A stretch of DNA of 38,184 nucleotides from Pseudomonadota bacterium (GTDB lineage: Bacteria > Pseudomonadota > Gammaproteobacteria > Burkholderiales > Casimicrobiaceae): positions 1 through 38,184 of the forward strand of contig JAFEDF010000019.1 of NCBI GenBank assembly GCA_018241785.1, written 5' to 3'. How positions within the stretch are numbered: position 1 is the first letter of the stretch; the number at the start of each line of letters is the position of its first letter. Positions 1 to 7,650 of the stretch are shown here, one piece after another. The notes beneath the pieces were generated by a model. The model ran no database searches. It saw only the letters and a program-made list of their open reading frames with translations, and was not told the origin of the DNA. Both the position numbers and the translations under genes were made by a program.

Positions 1-147
1 CACGCGGCAGCCGACGACGACGCGCGCTTTCGTTCACGTGCCGCCGGCGTGTTCGTGCGCCGCGGGCGTATTCTGGTAGCGCGCAGCCGCGCCGGGAACG
101 CCGGCCACCGGAGCTGCATCAGACGTGCAAACGCGGGAGGACCCATC

Positions 148-1680
148 ATGAGTTCGAGCGAGACCCCTGACACCCCTGATTTCTCGACCGGCATCGACTC
201 CGGCCGCATTCCCGACAACGGAATCATCGCCGGCCGCGTCGGCGATGACGAAGCCGTGCTCGTCCGGTGCGGCGATAGCTTCCACGTCGTCGGTGCGCAT
301 TGCACCCATTACGGCGGGCCGCTCGCCGAGGGGCTCGTCAGCGGGACTGCGCTTCGCTGTCCGTGGCACCACGCGTGCTTCGACCTCGCGAGCGGCGAGG
401 CGCTCGCTGCCCCCGCGCTCGATCCGATTCCGTGCTGGCGCGTCGAGCGCGTCGGCAGCACCCTATATGCGCGCGAGCGCCTGCCGGCGCCGCGCCCGCG
501 CGTGATCGCCGGTCCTGCGCTCCCGCCCGGGGTTGTCGTCATCGTCGGCGGCGGCGCCGCGGGCCTCGCCGCGGCGGACATGCTGCGCCGCGAGGGCTAC
601 CCGGGCACGATCACGATGCTCTCGGCCGACGATTCGCCTCCATGCGACCGGCCGAACCTGTCCAAGGATTTCCTCGCCGGCAACGCTCCCGACGACTGGA
701 TACCGCTGCGTCCGCCCGAGTTCTACGCCGACCGGCGAATCGACCTCGTGCTGAACGCACGCGTCGCGGCACTCGACACCAAGCGCAAGGAGGCGGTCCT
801 CGGCGACGGGCGCCGCTACCCTTACGGCGCGCTCCTCGTCGCGACCGGCGCCGACCCCGTGCACCTCGACGTGCCGGGTGCCGCGGCCGGACAACTCATG
901 TATCTGCGCTCGTTCTCCGACAGCAAGGCGATCATTGCACGTGCGGCGACCGCAAAGCATGCGCTCGTTGTCGGTGCGAGCTTCATCGGGCTCGAGGTCG
1001 CTGCGTCGCTTCGCGCGCGCGGCATCGAGGTCCACGTCGTCGGCCCCGAGAAGGTTCCGCTCGAGCGCGTGCTCGGCTTGGACGCGGGACAGTTCGTGCG
1101 CCGCCTCCACGAATCGAAGGGCGTCACCTTCCACCTCGGGCGCACCGTCGGCCGCCTCGACGGCGACACGGTGACGCTCGACGACGGCAGCACCTTCGCA
1201 GCCGACCTCGCCGTCCTCGGCGTCGGCGTGCGGCCGTCCCTCGCCCTCGCCGAGCAGGCGGGGCTTAAGCTCGACCGCGGCATCGTCGTCGACCGCTACC
1301 TGCAGACGAGCGCGCCCGACGTGTTTGCCGCCGGCGACGCCGTGCGCTGGCCCGATCCGCACACCGGCGACAACATCCGCGTCGAGCACTGGGCGGTCGC
1401 CGAGCGCCACGGCCAGATCGCGGCGCGCAACATCCTCGGCCAGCGGGTCGCCTGCGATATCGTGCCGTTCTTCTGGAGCCAGCACTACGACGTCGCGATC
1501 AACTACGTCGGCCACGCCGAACGCTGGGATGCGATCGACGTCGACGGCAGCCTCGATGCCCGGGATTGCGCGATCCGCTACCGCCGCGGCGGCCGCACGC
1601 TTGCCGTCGCGACGATCGGGCGCGACATCCTGAGCCTGCGCGAGGAAGTCGCGATGGAGCAGCGCGCGGCCGGTCGCTGA
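148..1680 (+). CDS. Rieske [2Fe-2S] / FAD-NAD(P)H oxidoreductase (AIFM3-like)
   Basis: This is a 510-residue fusion of an N-terminal Rieske domain and a pyridine-nucleotide-disulfide oxidoreductase. The Rieske ligands are visible as CTH (C52, H54) and CPWHH (C71, H74). The FAD-binding loop GGGAAG is at about 134-139, the second Rossmann loop GASFIG for NAD(P)H at about 276-281, and the late FAD motif FAAGD is present. The family carries electrons from NAD(P)H through FAD to the Rieske cluster or to a partner ferredoxin or oxygenase; no oxygenase gene is seen here. The ATG at 148 is preceded by GGGAGG at 135-140. The frame stays open upstream to 49, but that part is not Rieske-like. There is no signal peptide, so it is probably cytoplasmic. 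A 120-bp gap separates it from the ABC importer, so co-transcription is possible but unproven. Confidence 0.9.
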   Translation: MSSSETPDTPDFSTGIDSGRIPDNGIIAGRVGDDEAVLVRCGDSFHVVGAHCTHYGGPLAEGLVSGTALRCPWHHACFDLASGEALAAPALDPIPCWRVERVGSTLYARERLPAPRPRVIAGPALPPGVVVIVGGGAAGLAAADMLRREGYPGTITMLSADDSPPCDRPNLSKDFLAGNAPDDWIPLRPPEFYADRRIDLVLNARVAALDTKRKEAVLGDGRRYPYGALLVATGADPVHLDVPGAAAGQLMYLRSFSDSKAIIARAATAKHALVVGASFIGLEVAASLRARGIEVHVVGPEKVPLERVLGLDAGQFVRRLHESKGVTFHLGRTVGRLDGDTVTLDDGSTFAADLAVLGVGVRPSLALAEQAGLKLDRGIVVDRYLQTSAPDVFAAGDAVRWPDPHTGDNIRVEHWAVAERHGQIAARNILGQRVACDIVPFFWSQHYDVAINYVGHAERWDAIDVDGSLDARDCAIRYRRGGRTLAVATIGRDILSLREEVAMEQRAAGR

Positions 1681-1800
1681 CCGCCGCGGCCGGCCGGCGA
1701 CCCCGCAGTCCGCCGCACGCGGCGCAGCCGATCGCGCGACGCCATCGCGGGGTCGTGGTAACGTCGCCGTTCCGAACGTCTGGCCAGGGAGGGTCACGAC

Positions 1801-2814
1801 ATGCCACGCAGGTTTCTCGCAGCCGCCGCGCTTGCGCTCGCCGCCACCGCGCTCACCGCCACCGCGCACGCCGACGCGGGCGATCTCGCCAAGGCGAAGA
1901 GCGAAGGCAAGGCGGTGTTCTACGCCAACATCACGTCGGTGCAGCCGATCATGAAGGCGTTCACGGCGGACACCGGGGTGACCGGCGAATACACGCGCAT
2001 CTCGAGCTCGAAGTTCGTCGCGACGCTGGTGACCGAGGCCGACGCGGGCAAGCTCCTCGCCGACGTCGTCCAGGCTCCGCTCCCCGTGCTCGAACTGCTG
2101 CGCGAGCGCGGCCTCCTCGCCAAGTACCGCTCGCCATCGGCCGCCGACTACCCGGCATGGACGCACCCCGACGACTCCATCCAGCTCTTCGGCATCGAGT
2201 ACGTCGGGCTCATCTACAACAGGGACCTCGTGAAGCCGGCCGACGTGCCGAAGCGCTACGAGGACCTGACCGATCCGAAGTGGAACAACAAGATCGTGAT
2301 GGCGAATCCCGCCAATCACCCATCGACGATCTCGTGGCTGGTCGGCCTTCGCGAGCACGTGTTCAAGTCGGACGCCGACTGGATGAAGTTCCTGAAGGGA
2401 CTCGCCGCAAATCACCCGATGTTCGTTGCCTCGTTCGGCCCGACTCCGGCGCCGATCGAAAGCGGCGAGAAGCTGATCGGCATCTCGATGCCGAAGTACA
2501 TCGTCACCCAGGCCCCGGCTCCGCTCGACTGGGCGCGGCTCGACGGCGAGCCGCTGCTCGGCACGCCGCGCGCGATCGCGATCACCGCGAAGGCGCCGCA
2601 CCCTGCCGCGGCGAGGGCGTTCGTCGACTACTGGCTCGGCAGGAAGGCGATGGGCATGCTCGCGAAGGATGTCGGCGAATACGTCGCGACTCCCGGCGTC
2701 TACCCGCCGATTCCGGGCATCGACCACGCGAAGGTCATCGCCGTGCGCGAGCTTTCGGACGAAGAGATCCGCAAATGGGGCGCCGAGTTCAAGGACATCT
2801 TCGGCGTCAAGTAG
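1801..2814 (+). CDS. ABC importer periplasmic substrate-binding protein (family 1, AfuA/FbpA-like)
   Basis: This is a 337-residue periplasmic binding protein. Residues 1-24 form a classic signal peptide with an Arg-rich start, an Ala/Leu core and an AHA cleavage site. The body matches family-1 extracellular solute-binding proteins of the Fe3+/2-aminoethylphosphonate/thiosulfate group, including the EYVGLIYNRDLV and GTPRAIAITAKAPHP segments. I see no adjacent Tyr pair of the kind FbpA-type proteins use to hold ferric iron. An organic anion is therefore at least as likely a ligand as iron (inference). The ATG has a GGGAGG-type ribosome site just upstream. It is followed after 16 bp by the ATPase gene and then the permease, so these form one transport operon. 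Confidence 0.9.
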   Translation: MPRRFLAAAALALAATALTATAHADAGDLAKAKSEGKAVFYANITSVQPIMKAFTADTGVTGEYTRISSSKFVATLVTEADAGKLLADVVQAPLPVLELLRERGLLAKYRSPSAADYPAWTHPDDSIQLFGIEYVGLIYNRDLVKPADVPKRYEDLTDPKWNNKIVMANPANHPSTISWLVGLREHVFKSDADWMKFLKGLAANHPMFVASFGPTPAPIESGEKLIGISMPKYIVTQAPAPLDWARLDGEPLLGTPRAIAITAKAPHPAAARAFVDYWLGRKAMGMLAKDVGEYVATPGVYPPIPGIDHAKVIAVRELSDEEIRKWGAEFKDIFGVK

Positions 2815-2830
2815 CCTGTACCCCGTCCAC

Positions 2831-3916
2831 GTGGACATCGCGATCGAGGGGCTCGTCAAGGAGTACGCGGGCGAAGGGCGCGGCATCCGCGCGCTCGACG
2901 GCGTCGACCTGACGATTCCGGCGGGAACCATTTTCACGCTGCTCGGGCCGAGCGGCTGCGGCAAGACGACGCTATTGCGCTGCATCGTCGGCCTCGAGAC
3001 CCCCGATGCCGGCGAGATCCGCATCGGCGGCGAAGTCGTCTGGTCGAAGCGGCGCGGCGTCGCGGTGCCGACCGAGAAGCGCGGGCTCGGCATGGTGTTC
3101 CAGACCTACGCGATCTGGCCGCACATGAGCGTGTTCGACAACGTCGGCTATCCGCTGCAGGTCCGCCGCAGGCCGCGCGCCGAGGTGCGCGACGCGGTGG
3201 CGCGCGCCCTCGCCCGCGTGCGCCTCGAGGGCTTCGAGGCGCGCCTTGCGACGCGCCTCTCCGGGGGCCAGCAGCAGCGCGTCGCGCTCGCCCGCGCGCT
3301 GGTCGCCGAGCCGCGCGTGATCCTCTTCGACGAGCCTCTCAGCAACCTCGACGCCAAGCTTCGCGAGGAGACACGCAAGGAGCTCAAGAGCTTCCTCGGC
3401 ACGCTCGGCATCACCGCCGTCTACGTCACCCACGATCGGGTCGAGGCGCTGGCGCTCTCCGATTCGATCGCCGTCATGCAGGGCGGGCGCATCGTCGAAC
3501 AGGGCTCGCCACAGAAGATCTACTTCGAGGCCGGCCACCGCTTCGTCGCCGACTTCATCGGGCGCGCGAACCTCGTCGAGGCGACCGTTCGCGGTCATGC
3601 CGGCGGCAGGACCCAGGTCGAGTGTGCACTCGGCACGCTCGACTGCCAGCGGCGCGACGTCGCCGTCGGCAGCACGGTGACGCTGTGCCTGCGTCCCGAG
3701 TTCATCCGTCCGGACCTGCCCTTCGCCGGCACCGACCGCAACGTCGTGCGCGGCGAGGTCGACTCGCTGACCTTCGTCGGCGAGGTCTTCGAGGCCGAGA
3801 TCCGCGTCGCCACCGAGCGCCTGCTCGCCCGCGTCGATCCGGAAGCGAGGATCGCCCAGGGCGATCGTGTCAGCTTCACCCTCGCTCCCGAGCACTGCCT
3901 GCTGGTCGCAGCCTGA
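2831..3916 (+). CDS. ABC importer ATP-binding protein (FbpC/PotA-like)
   Basis: This is a 361-residue ATPase of the Fe3+/polyamine/sulfate import type. Walker A GPSGCGKT is at about 39-46. The Q-loop (VFQTYAIWPHM), the signature LSGGQQQR, Walker B VILFDEP and the switch His in YVTHDR follow in order. A C-terminal TOBE-like region of about 120 residues is the regulatory or substrate-linked domain usual for this subfamily. I chose the GTG at 2831 because the product then begins directly with the first strand of the nucleotide-binding domain. The frame is open further upstream but lies inside the preceding gene and is not protein-like. It energises the permease that begins 10 bp downstream. Confidence 0.9.
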   Translation: MDIAIEGLVKEYAGEGRGIRALDGVDLTIPAGTIFTLLGPSGCGKTTLLRCIVGLETPDAGEIRIGGEVVWSKRRGVAVPTEKRGLGMVFQTYAIWPHMSVFDNVGYPLQVRRRPRAEVRDAVARALARVRLEGFEARLATRLSGGQQQRVALARALVAEPRVILFDEPLSNLDAKLREETRKELKSFLGTLGITAVYVTHDRVEALALSDSIAVMQGGRIVEQGSPQKIYFEAGHRFVADFIGRANLVEATVRGHAGGRTQVECALGTLDCQRRDVAVGSTVTLCLRPEFIRPDLPFAGTDRNVVRGEVDSLTFVGEVFEAEIRVATERLLARVDPEARIAQGDRVSFTLAPEHCLLVAA

Positions 3917-3926
3917 ACCGGCGTCG

Positions 3927-5612
3927 ATGGGCAACGGCCGCTCGACGCTCGCCTGGCTGCTGATCGCGGTCGTGGGGCTCCTCACGATCTGCCCGGTCGC
4001 GATGCTGGCGCTCGGAAGCTTCTCGACCGGCCTCACTGCCTTCGGAAGCTTCACGCTCGCGAAGTACGCCGCCGCGTACGGCGACCCGGCGCTCTACGGT
4101 GTCGTCGCCGACACGGTCGGCTTCGTCGTCGGCTCGTCGCTCCTCGCCACGGTGCTCGCGCTCTTCTTCGCCTACCTCAGCACGCGCACCGACATTCCGC
4201 TGAAGCGCCTGTTCGCGATCGTCTCGCTCGTGCCGATGATGATCCCGCACCTGCTGTTCGCGGTGAGCTGGGCGCTTCTCCTCAATCCGTCGAACGGGAT
4301 GCTGAACCTCGTGCTGAAGGACCTGTTCGCGCTCGACCATGCACCGTTCAACATCTACTCGCTTCCGGGGATGATCCTGGTCGAGGGCCTCCTCGACATG
4401 CCGATCGCCTACCTCATCATGGCGCCCGCGATGGCGTCGTTCGACGTGTCACTCGAGGAATCGTCGCATGTGTTCGGGGCGGGCAATCTGCAGACCCTCG
4501 CGCGCATCACGCTGCCGGTGCTGCGCCCCGCCATTCTCGCGGCGTTCACGCTCGGCGTCGTCAGGAGCCTCGCGTCGTTCGCGGTGCCGTCGGTGATCGG
4601 CATGCCCGGACAGGTCCCCGTCCTTGCGACCTACATCTACCAGATGATCGCGACCGGCTTCGCCACCGACTACGGCAAGGCGGCGGCGGTCGGCATGAGC
4701 GTGCTCGTGACGTCGATCGTGCTGATCGTCGTCTACCGCCGGCTCACCGCCGCGAGCGAGAAGTTCGTCACCGTCTCGGGCCGCGGCTATCGCCCGGCGC
4801 AGATCGCGCTCGGCCGTGCGCGCGGCCCCCTCCTCGCCGTGGTCGCGGCGATCTCCCTCGTGATGATCGTGCTGCCGGTGCTCGTGCTCCTCTACACGTC
4901 GCTCGTCCCGTACGCGATGGTTCCCTCGAGGCATGCGTTCGCGATGATGAGCCTGCGCCACTGGCGCGAGGTGCTGCAGGACCCGGTGTCGCTCGCCTCG
5001 CTCGAGAACAGCCTCTTCCTCGGCGTCGCCGGCGCGACCCTCGGCGTCGTGCTATCGCTGTTCGTCGCGTGGGTCATCGTGCGCGTGAAGACCCGAGCGG
5101 CGGGCTTGCTCGAGGGCCTCTCCTACCTGTCGTTCTCGTTCCCGGGCATCGTGATCGGCGTCGGCTTCATGTGGTTCTTCGTGCAGACGCCGCTCTACGC
5201 GACGCTCACCGCGCTTCTCATCGGCTACATCGCAACCTACCTGCCCTACGGCATCCGGCCGCTCGCGAGCGCGTTCATCCAGATCCATACGCACCTCGAG
5301 GAATCCTCGCGCGTCTGCGGCGCCGGTACGCTCGTCACGCTGCGCCGGGTCGTCGCCCCCCTCCTCGTCCCGGGCATCGTGTCGGCGTGGATCCTGATGG
5401 CGTCGATGTTCGTGCGCGAATTGTCGCTCTCGGTCGTGCTGTCGCGTCCCGGGACCGAGGTGCTCGCCGTGCAGATCCTGCACTTTGCCGACGACGGCCT
5501 GTGGGGCCAGCTCTCGGCGCTGGGAATGCTGATGATCGCCATCTCGACGACGCTCGTCGTGATCGCCGCGGCCGTGGGGTCGCGCTTCCGCGCCCTCGCT
5601 GCGCAGGGATAG
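3927..5612 (+). CDS. ABC importer fused permease (AfuB/FbpB-like, two-domain)
   Basis: This is a 561-residue integral membrane protein carrying two BPD-type permease halves in one chain, as in FbpB/AfuB. Each half ends in an EAA-type coupling loop: ESSHVFGAGNLQTLARITLP in the first and EESSRVCGAGTLVTLRRVV in the second. About twelve hydrophobic segments can be drawn. It would form the transmembrane channel served by the binding protein and ATPase just upstream. The ATG at 3927 lies 10 bp after the ATPase stop. An in-frame start at 3867 would overlap the ATPase and add a polar, unlikely N-terminus. The fused design fits iron, phosphonate and some organic-anion importers, so the substrate cannot be settled from sequence alone. 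Confidence 0.9.
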   Translation: MGNGRSTLAWLLIAVVGLLTICPVAMLALGSFSTGLTAFGSFTLAKYAAAYGDPALYGVVADTVGFVVGSSLLATVLALFFAYLSTRTDIPLKRLFAIVSLVPMMIPHLLFAVSWALLLNPSNGMLNLVLKDLFALDHAPFNIYSLPGMILVEGLLDMPIAYLIMAPAMASFDVSLEESSHVFGAGNLQTLARITLPVLRPAILAAFTLGVVRSLASFAVPSVIGMPGQVPVLATYIYQMIATGFATDYGKAAAVGMSVLVTSIVLIVVYRRLTAASEKFVTVSGRGYRPAQIALGRARGPLLAVVAAISLVMIVLPVLVLLYTSLVPYAMVPSRHAFAMMSLRHWREVLQDPVSLASLENSLFLGVAGATLGVVLSLFVAWVIVRVKTRAAGLLEGLSYLSFSFPGIVIGVGFMWFFVQTPLYATLTALLIGYIATYLPYGIRPLASAFIQIHTHLEESSRVCGAGTLVTLRRVVAPLLVPGIVSAWILMASMFVRELSLSVVLSRPGTEVLAVQILHFADDGLWGQLSALGMLMIAISTTLVVIAAAVGSRFRALAAQG

Positions 5613-5651
5613 CGCAGTGCGGCGGACTCGCGCCGGGGTTCCGGCGTGCCG

Positions 5652-6683
5652 ATGATTACCGCTCCGCGCATCGCAATCATCGGCGCCGGACTCGTCGGCG
5701 GCTACCTCGGCGGCTGCCTGTGCGGCCACGCCCGGGTGACGCTCGTATGCCGTGAGCGTATTGCCGCGGCGCTGGCGTCGAACGGACTGTCCGTTTCCGG
5801 CGGCACCGGGCCCACGCGCCGGGTCGCGCCGCAGGATCTCGATCTCGCACAGGACGCAGCGGCCGCCACCGGGGCCGATCTCGTTCTGGTGACCGCGAAA
5901 TCGACCGCGACCGCCGGCATCGCGGGCGCGCTCGAACCGGTGCTGAGTCCCGAGGCGCTCGTCGTCAGCTTCCAGAACGGCATGCACAACGCCGAACGGC
6001 TGCGCGAGCGCCTGCCGCGCAACACGGTGCTCGCCGGAATGGTCCCCTTCAACGTCGCCTCGCCTTCGCCGGGAACGTTTCGCCGCGGCGAGTTTGGCGA
6101 GCTGATGGTCGAAGAGAGCCCGGCACTCGTGCCGTACGCGCCGGTCTTCGCCGCGGCGGGGGTTACCCTCGTACGGCGCGCCGACATCGTCGCCGTCCAG
6201 TGGGGCAAGCTCCTGGTGAACCTCGTCAATCCGCTGAACGCGCTCGGCGACCTCCCGCTTCGCACGCAGCTTTCCGATCGCACGTGGCGCCGCTGCCTCG
6301 CCCTCGCGCTCGCCGAGGCGCTCGCCGTTTACCGGGTGGCCGGGATCCGGCCGGCGAGGATCACCCCGATGCCGATGCGTTGGCTTCCCATCGTGCTCGA
6401 ACTCCCCGATGCGCTCTTCGCGCGCGCGGCGAAGCGCATGCTGTCGATGGACCCGCAGGCGCGTGCGTCGATGTCGGAGGACCTGCGCGCAGGCCGCCTG
6501 ACCGAGATCGACGACCTCAACGGCGAGGTCGTCGCGCTCGCGCAGGCCCATGGAATGCGTGCACCGGTGAACGCCCGGCTCGTCACCCTCGTGCATGCGG
6601 CCGAGCAGGCGCCGCGGAGCTACACGGGGCGTGAGATGCTGGCCGAGCTTCGCGCGGCGCGCGATTCAGCGCAGGAGCGATAA
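5652..6683 (+). CDS. Ketopantoate reductase family (PanE/ApbA) NAD(P)H oxidoreductase
   Basis: This is a 343-residue protein with the NAD(P)-binding loop GAGLVGG at about 11-17 and the family motif FQNGMHN near 107-113. The catalytic Lys in WGKLLVN (K186) and the C-terminal SMSEDLRAGRLTEIDDLNG block with its acidic residue are also present. Family enzymes reduce 2-dehydropantoate to pantoate, but many paralogues next to catabolic genes act on other 2-keto or 2-hydroxy acids. Its position after an ABC importer and facing the fdrA operon suggests a catabolic role rather than pantothenate synthesis (inference). An alternative GTG start lies 6 bp upstream at 5646. Its 3' end overlaps the convergent DUF2877 gene by 64 bp. 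Confidence 0.85.
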   Translation: MITAPRIAIIGAGLVGGYLGGCLCGHARVTLVCRERIAAALASNGLSVSGGTGPTRRVAPQDLDLAQDAAAATGADLVLVTAKSTATAGIAGALEPVLSPEALVVSFQNGMHNAERLRERLPRNTVLAGMVPFNVASPSPGTFRRGEFGELMVEESPALVPYAPVFAAAGVTLVRRADIVAVQWGKLLVNLVNPLNALGDLPLRTQLSDRTWRRCLALALAEALAVYRVAGIRPARITPMPMRWLPIVLELPDALFARAAKRMLSMDPQARASMSEDLRAGRLTEIDDLNGEVVALAQAHGMRAPVNARLVTLVHAAEQAPRSYTGREMLAELRAARDSAQER

Positions 6684-7645
6684 GGTGCCGCCGGCCGGCG
6701 CGCGGGAGTTCGCGCGCCGCCGCCGAGTGCCCTCGCCCCGGCCTGCAGGTTGGCCGCGAACCCCGACGCGAGCCCGGCGGCGATCTCGCTTCCCGAAGTC
6801 GCGCCGATCGCAAGGACACGATCGAGCGCGCAACACAATGCATCGGGCGCCCCATCGATCATCGCGCGCATCAGCGCCTCGATCGACCCGCGCACGCGTC
6901 CGCGCGCAGCGTTGGCGAGTGCCGCAACGCTGATCGCGTGAGTCGACGTTCGCGCAATCGCGACGACGCCGTCGCAGATCGCGCGCATCGGATGGCACGG
7001 GCTGTTCGCGACGTTGAGGACGGCGAACAGCCCGACGAGGAAGTCGTCGCCCGAGGGTGTCAGGCCCGGCCCGAGCCCGATCAGCGCCGCGGCGCGCGCG
7101 CGCGCGGCGGCAAGGTCCGTCCGCACAAGCGCATCCTGCAGGAGCGCCTCGCGCTCGTCGAGCGCGGCGCAGGCGGCGTCCGCGAAGCTGTCCGGGGACG
7201 CCGATTGCCCGAAACCGCCGCCTCCGTTGCCCTCGTTGCCACCGCTGCCGGCCCGCCGCAGCCGCGCCCGGACCCGGCGCAGGTTCGCGCGCAGCGTCGT
7301 GTCGTCGTGCGGCCACGCGGGCAGCGCTCCCGACCAGCGCGAAACGCCATCGAGGCCGACCTCGAGGCCTCCGGCTCGAAGCACGCCTGCCACGCAACGA
7401 ACAGGGTCGCCGCGCGCGATCGCGAGGTTGCCGAAACCTTCGATCGCGACGATCAGCGTGTCGGGCGCATTGTCGACGCTGCAGCTCGCAAGCGTGACGA
7501 GGCCGCCGTCGACCTCGACGTTGATCGTCCGCTCGAACACGCTGTGCACCTGCCCGCGAAACCCGCTGTCGAGCCTTCGAAGCAGATCCGCGTCGGCGGA
7601 AGTCGCGCGCCGGGCCTGCATCCTGCGTGCGCAGGCGCCTGGCAT
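6620..7645 (-). CDS. DUF2877 protein, YlbF/AllH-like oxamate carbamoyltransferase subunit
   Basis: This is a 341-residue soluble protein with the hallmark DUF2877 motif GLGPGLTPSGDDFLVGL. In E. coli the homologue YlbF (AllH) is reported to form the oxamate carbamoyltransferase together with FdrA and YlbE; that is family knowledge, not shown here. It is the last gene of the five-gene operon and starts 5 bp after the stop of the amidohydrolase gene. The ATG at 7645 is used; a second in-frame ATG at 7621 is possible. A low-complexity Gly/Asn stretch near the middle interrupts the alignment. The C-terminal 35 or so residues are Arg/Ala/Ser-rich, unlike the family, and run into the 3' end of the convergent reductase gene. 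The true C-terminus may therefore be shorter or frameshifted. Confidence 0.85.
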   Translation of the reverse strand: MPGACARRMQARRATSADADLLRRLDSGFRGQVHSVFERTINVEVDGGLVTLASCSVDNAPDTLIVAIEGFGNLAIARGDPVRCVAGVLRAGGLEVGLDGVSRWSGALPAWPHDDTTLRANLRRVRARLRRAGSGGNEGNGGGGFGQSASPDSFADAACAALDEREALLQDALVRTDLAAARARAAALIGLGPGLTPSGDDFLVGLFAVLNVANSPCHPMRAICDGVVAIARTSTHAISVAALANAARGRVRGSIEALMRAMIDGAPDALCCALDRVLAIGATSGSEIAAGLASGFAANLQAGARALGGGARTPARRPAAPYRSCAESRAARSSASISRPV

Positions 7646-7650
7646 CGGCT

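Noticed and set aside
1..147. A gene end or promoter in the first 147 bases
   Set aside because: No convincing C-terminal coding frame or sigma-70 promoter is visible; only the ribosome site before 148 is clear.
463..3093. Very long open frame on the minus strand opposite the Rieske protein and ABC genes
   Set aside because: It is Arg/Asp/Val-rich, matches no family, spans two real gene boundaries and is the usual antisense shadow of high-GC coding DNA.
1801..5612. Calling the first ABC importer an iron(III) transporter
   Set aside because: The family suggests it, but the binding protein shows no adjacent Tyr pair and the neighbours are catabolic, so the substrate was left open.
5652..6683. 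Assigning the PanE-family enzyme as a ureidoglycolate dehydrogenase
   Set aside because: Its motifs are those of ketopantoate reductases; an oxalurate-forming role is only suggested by position.
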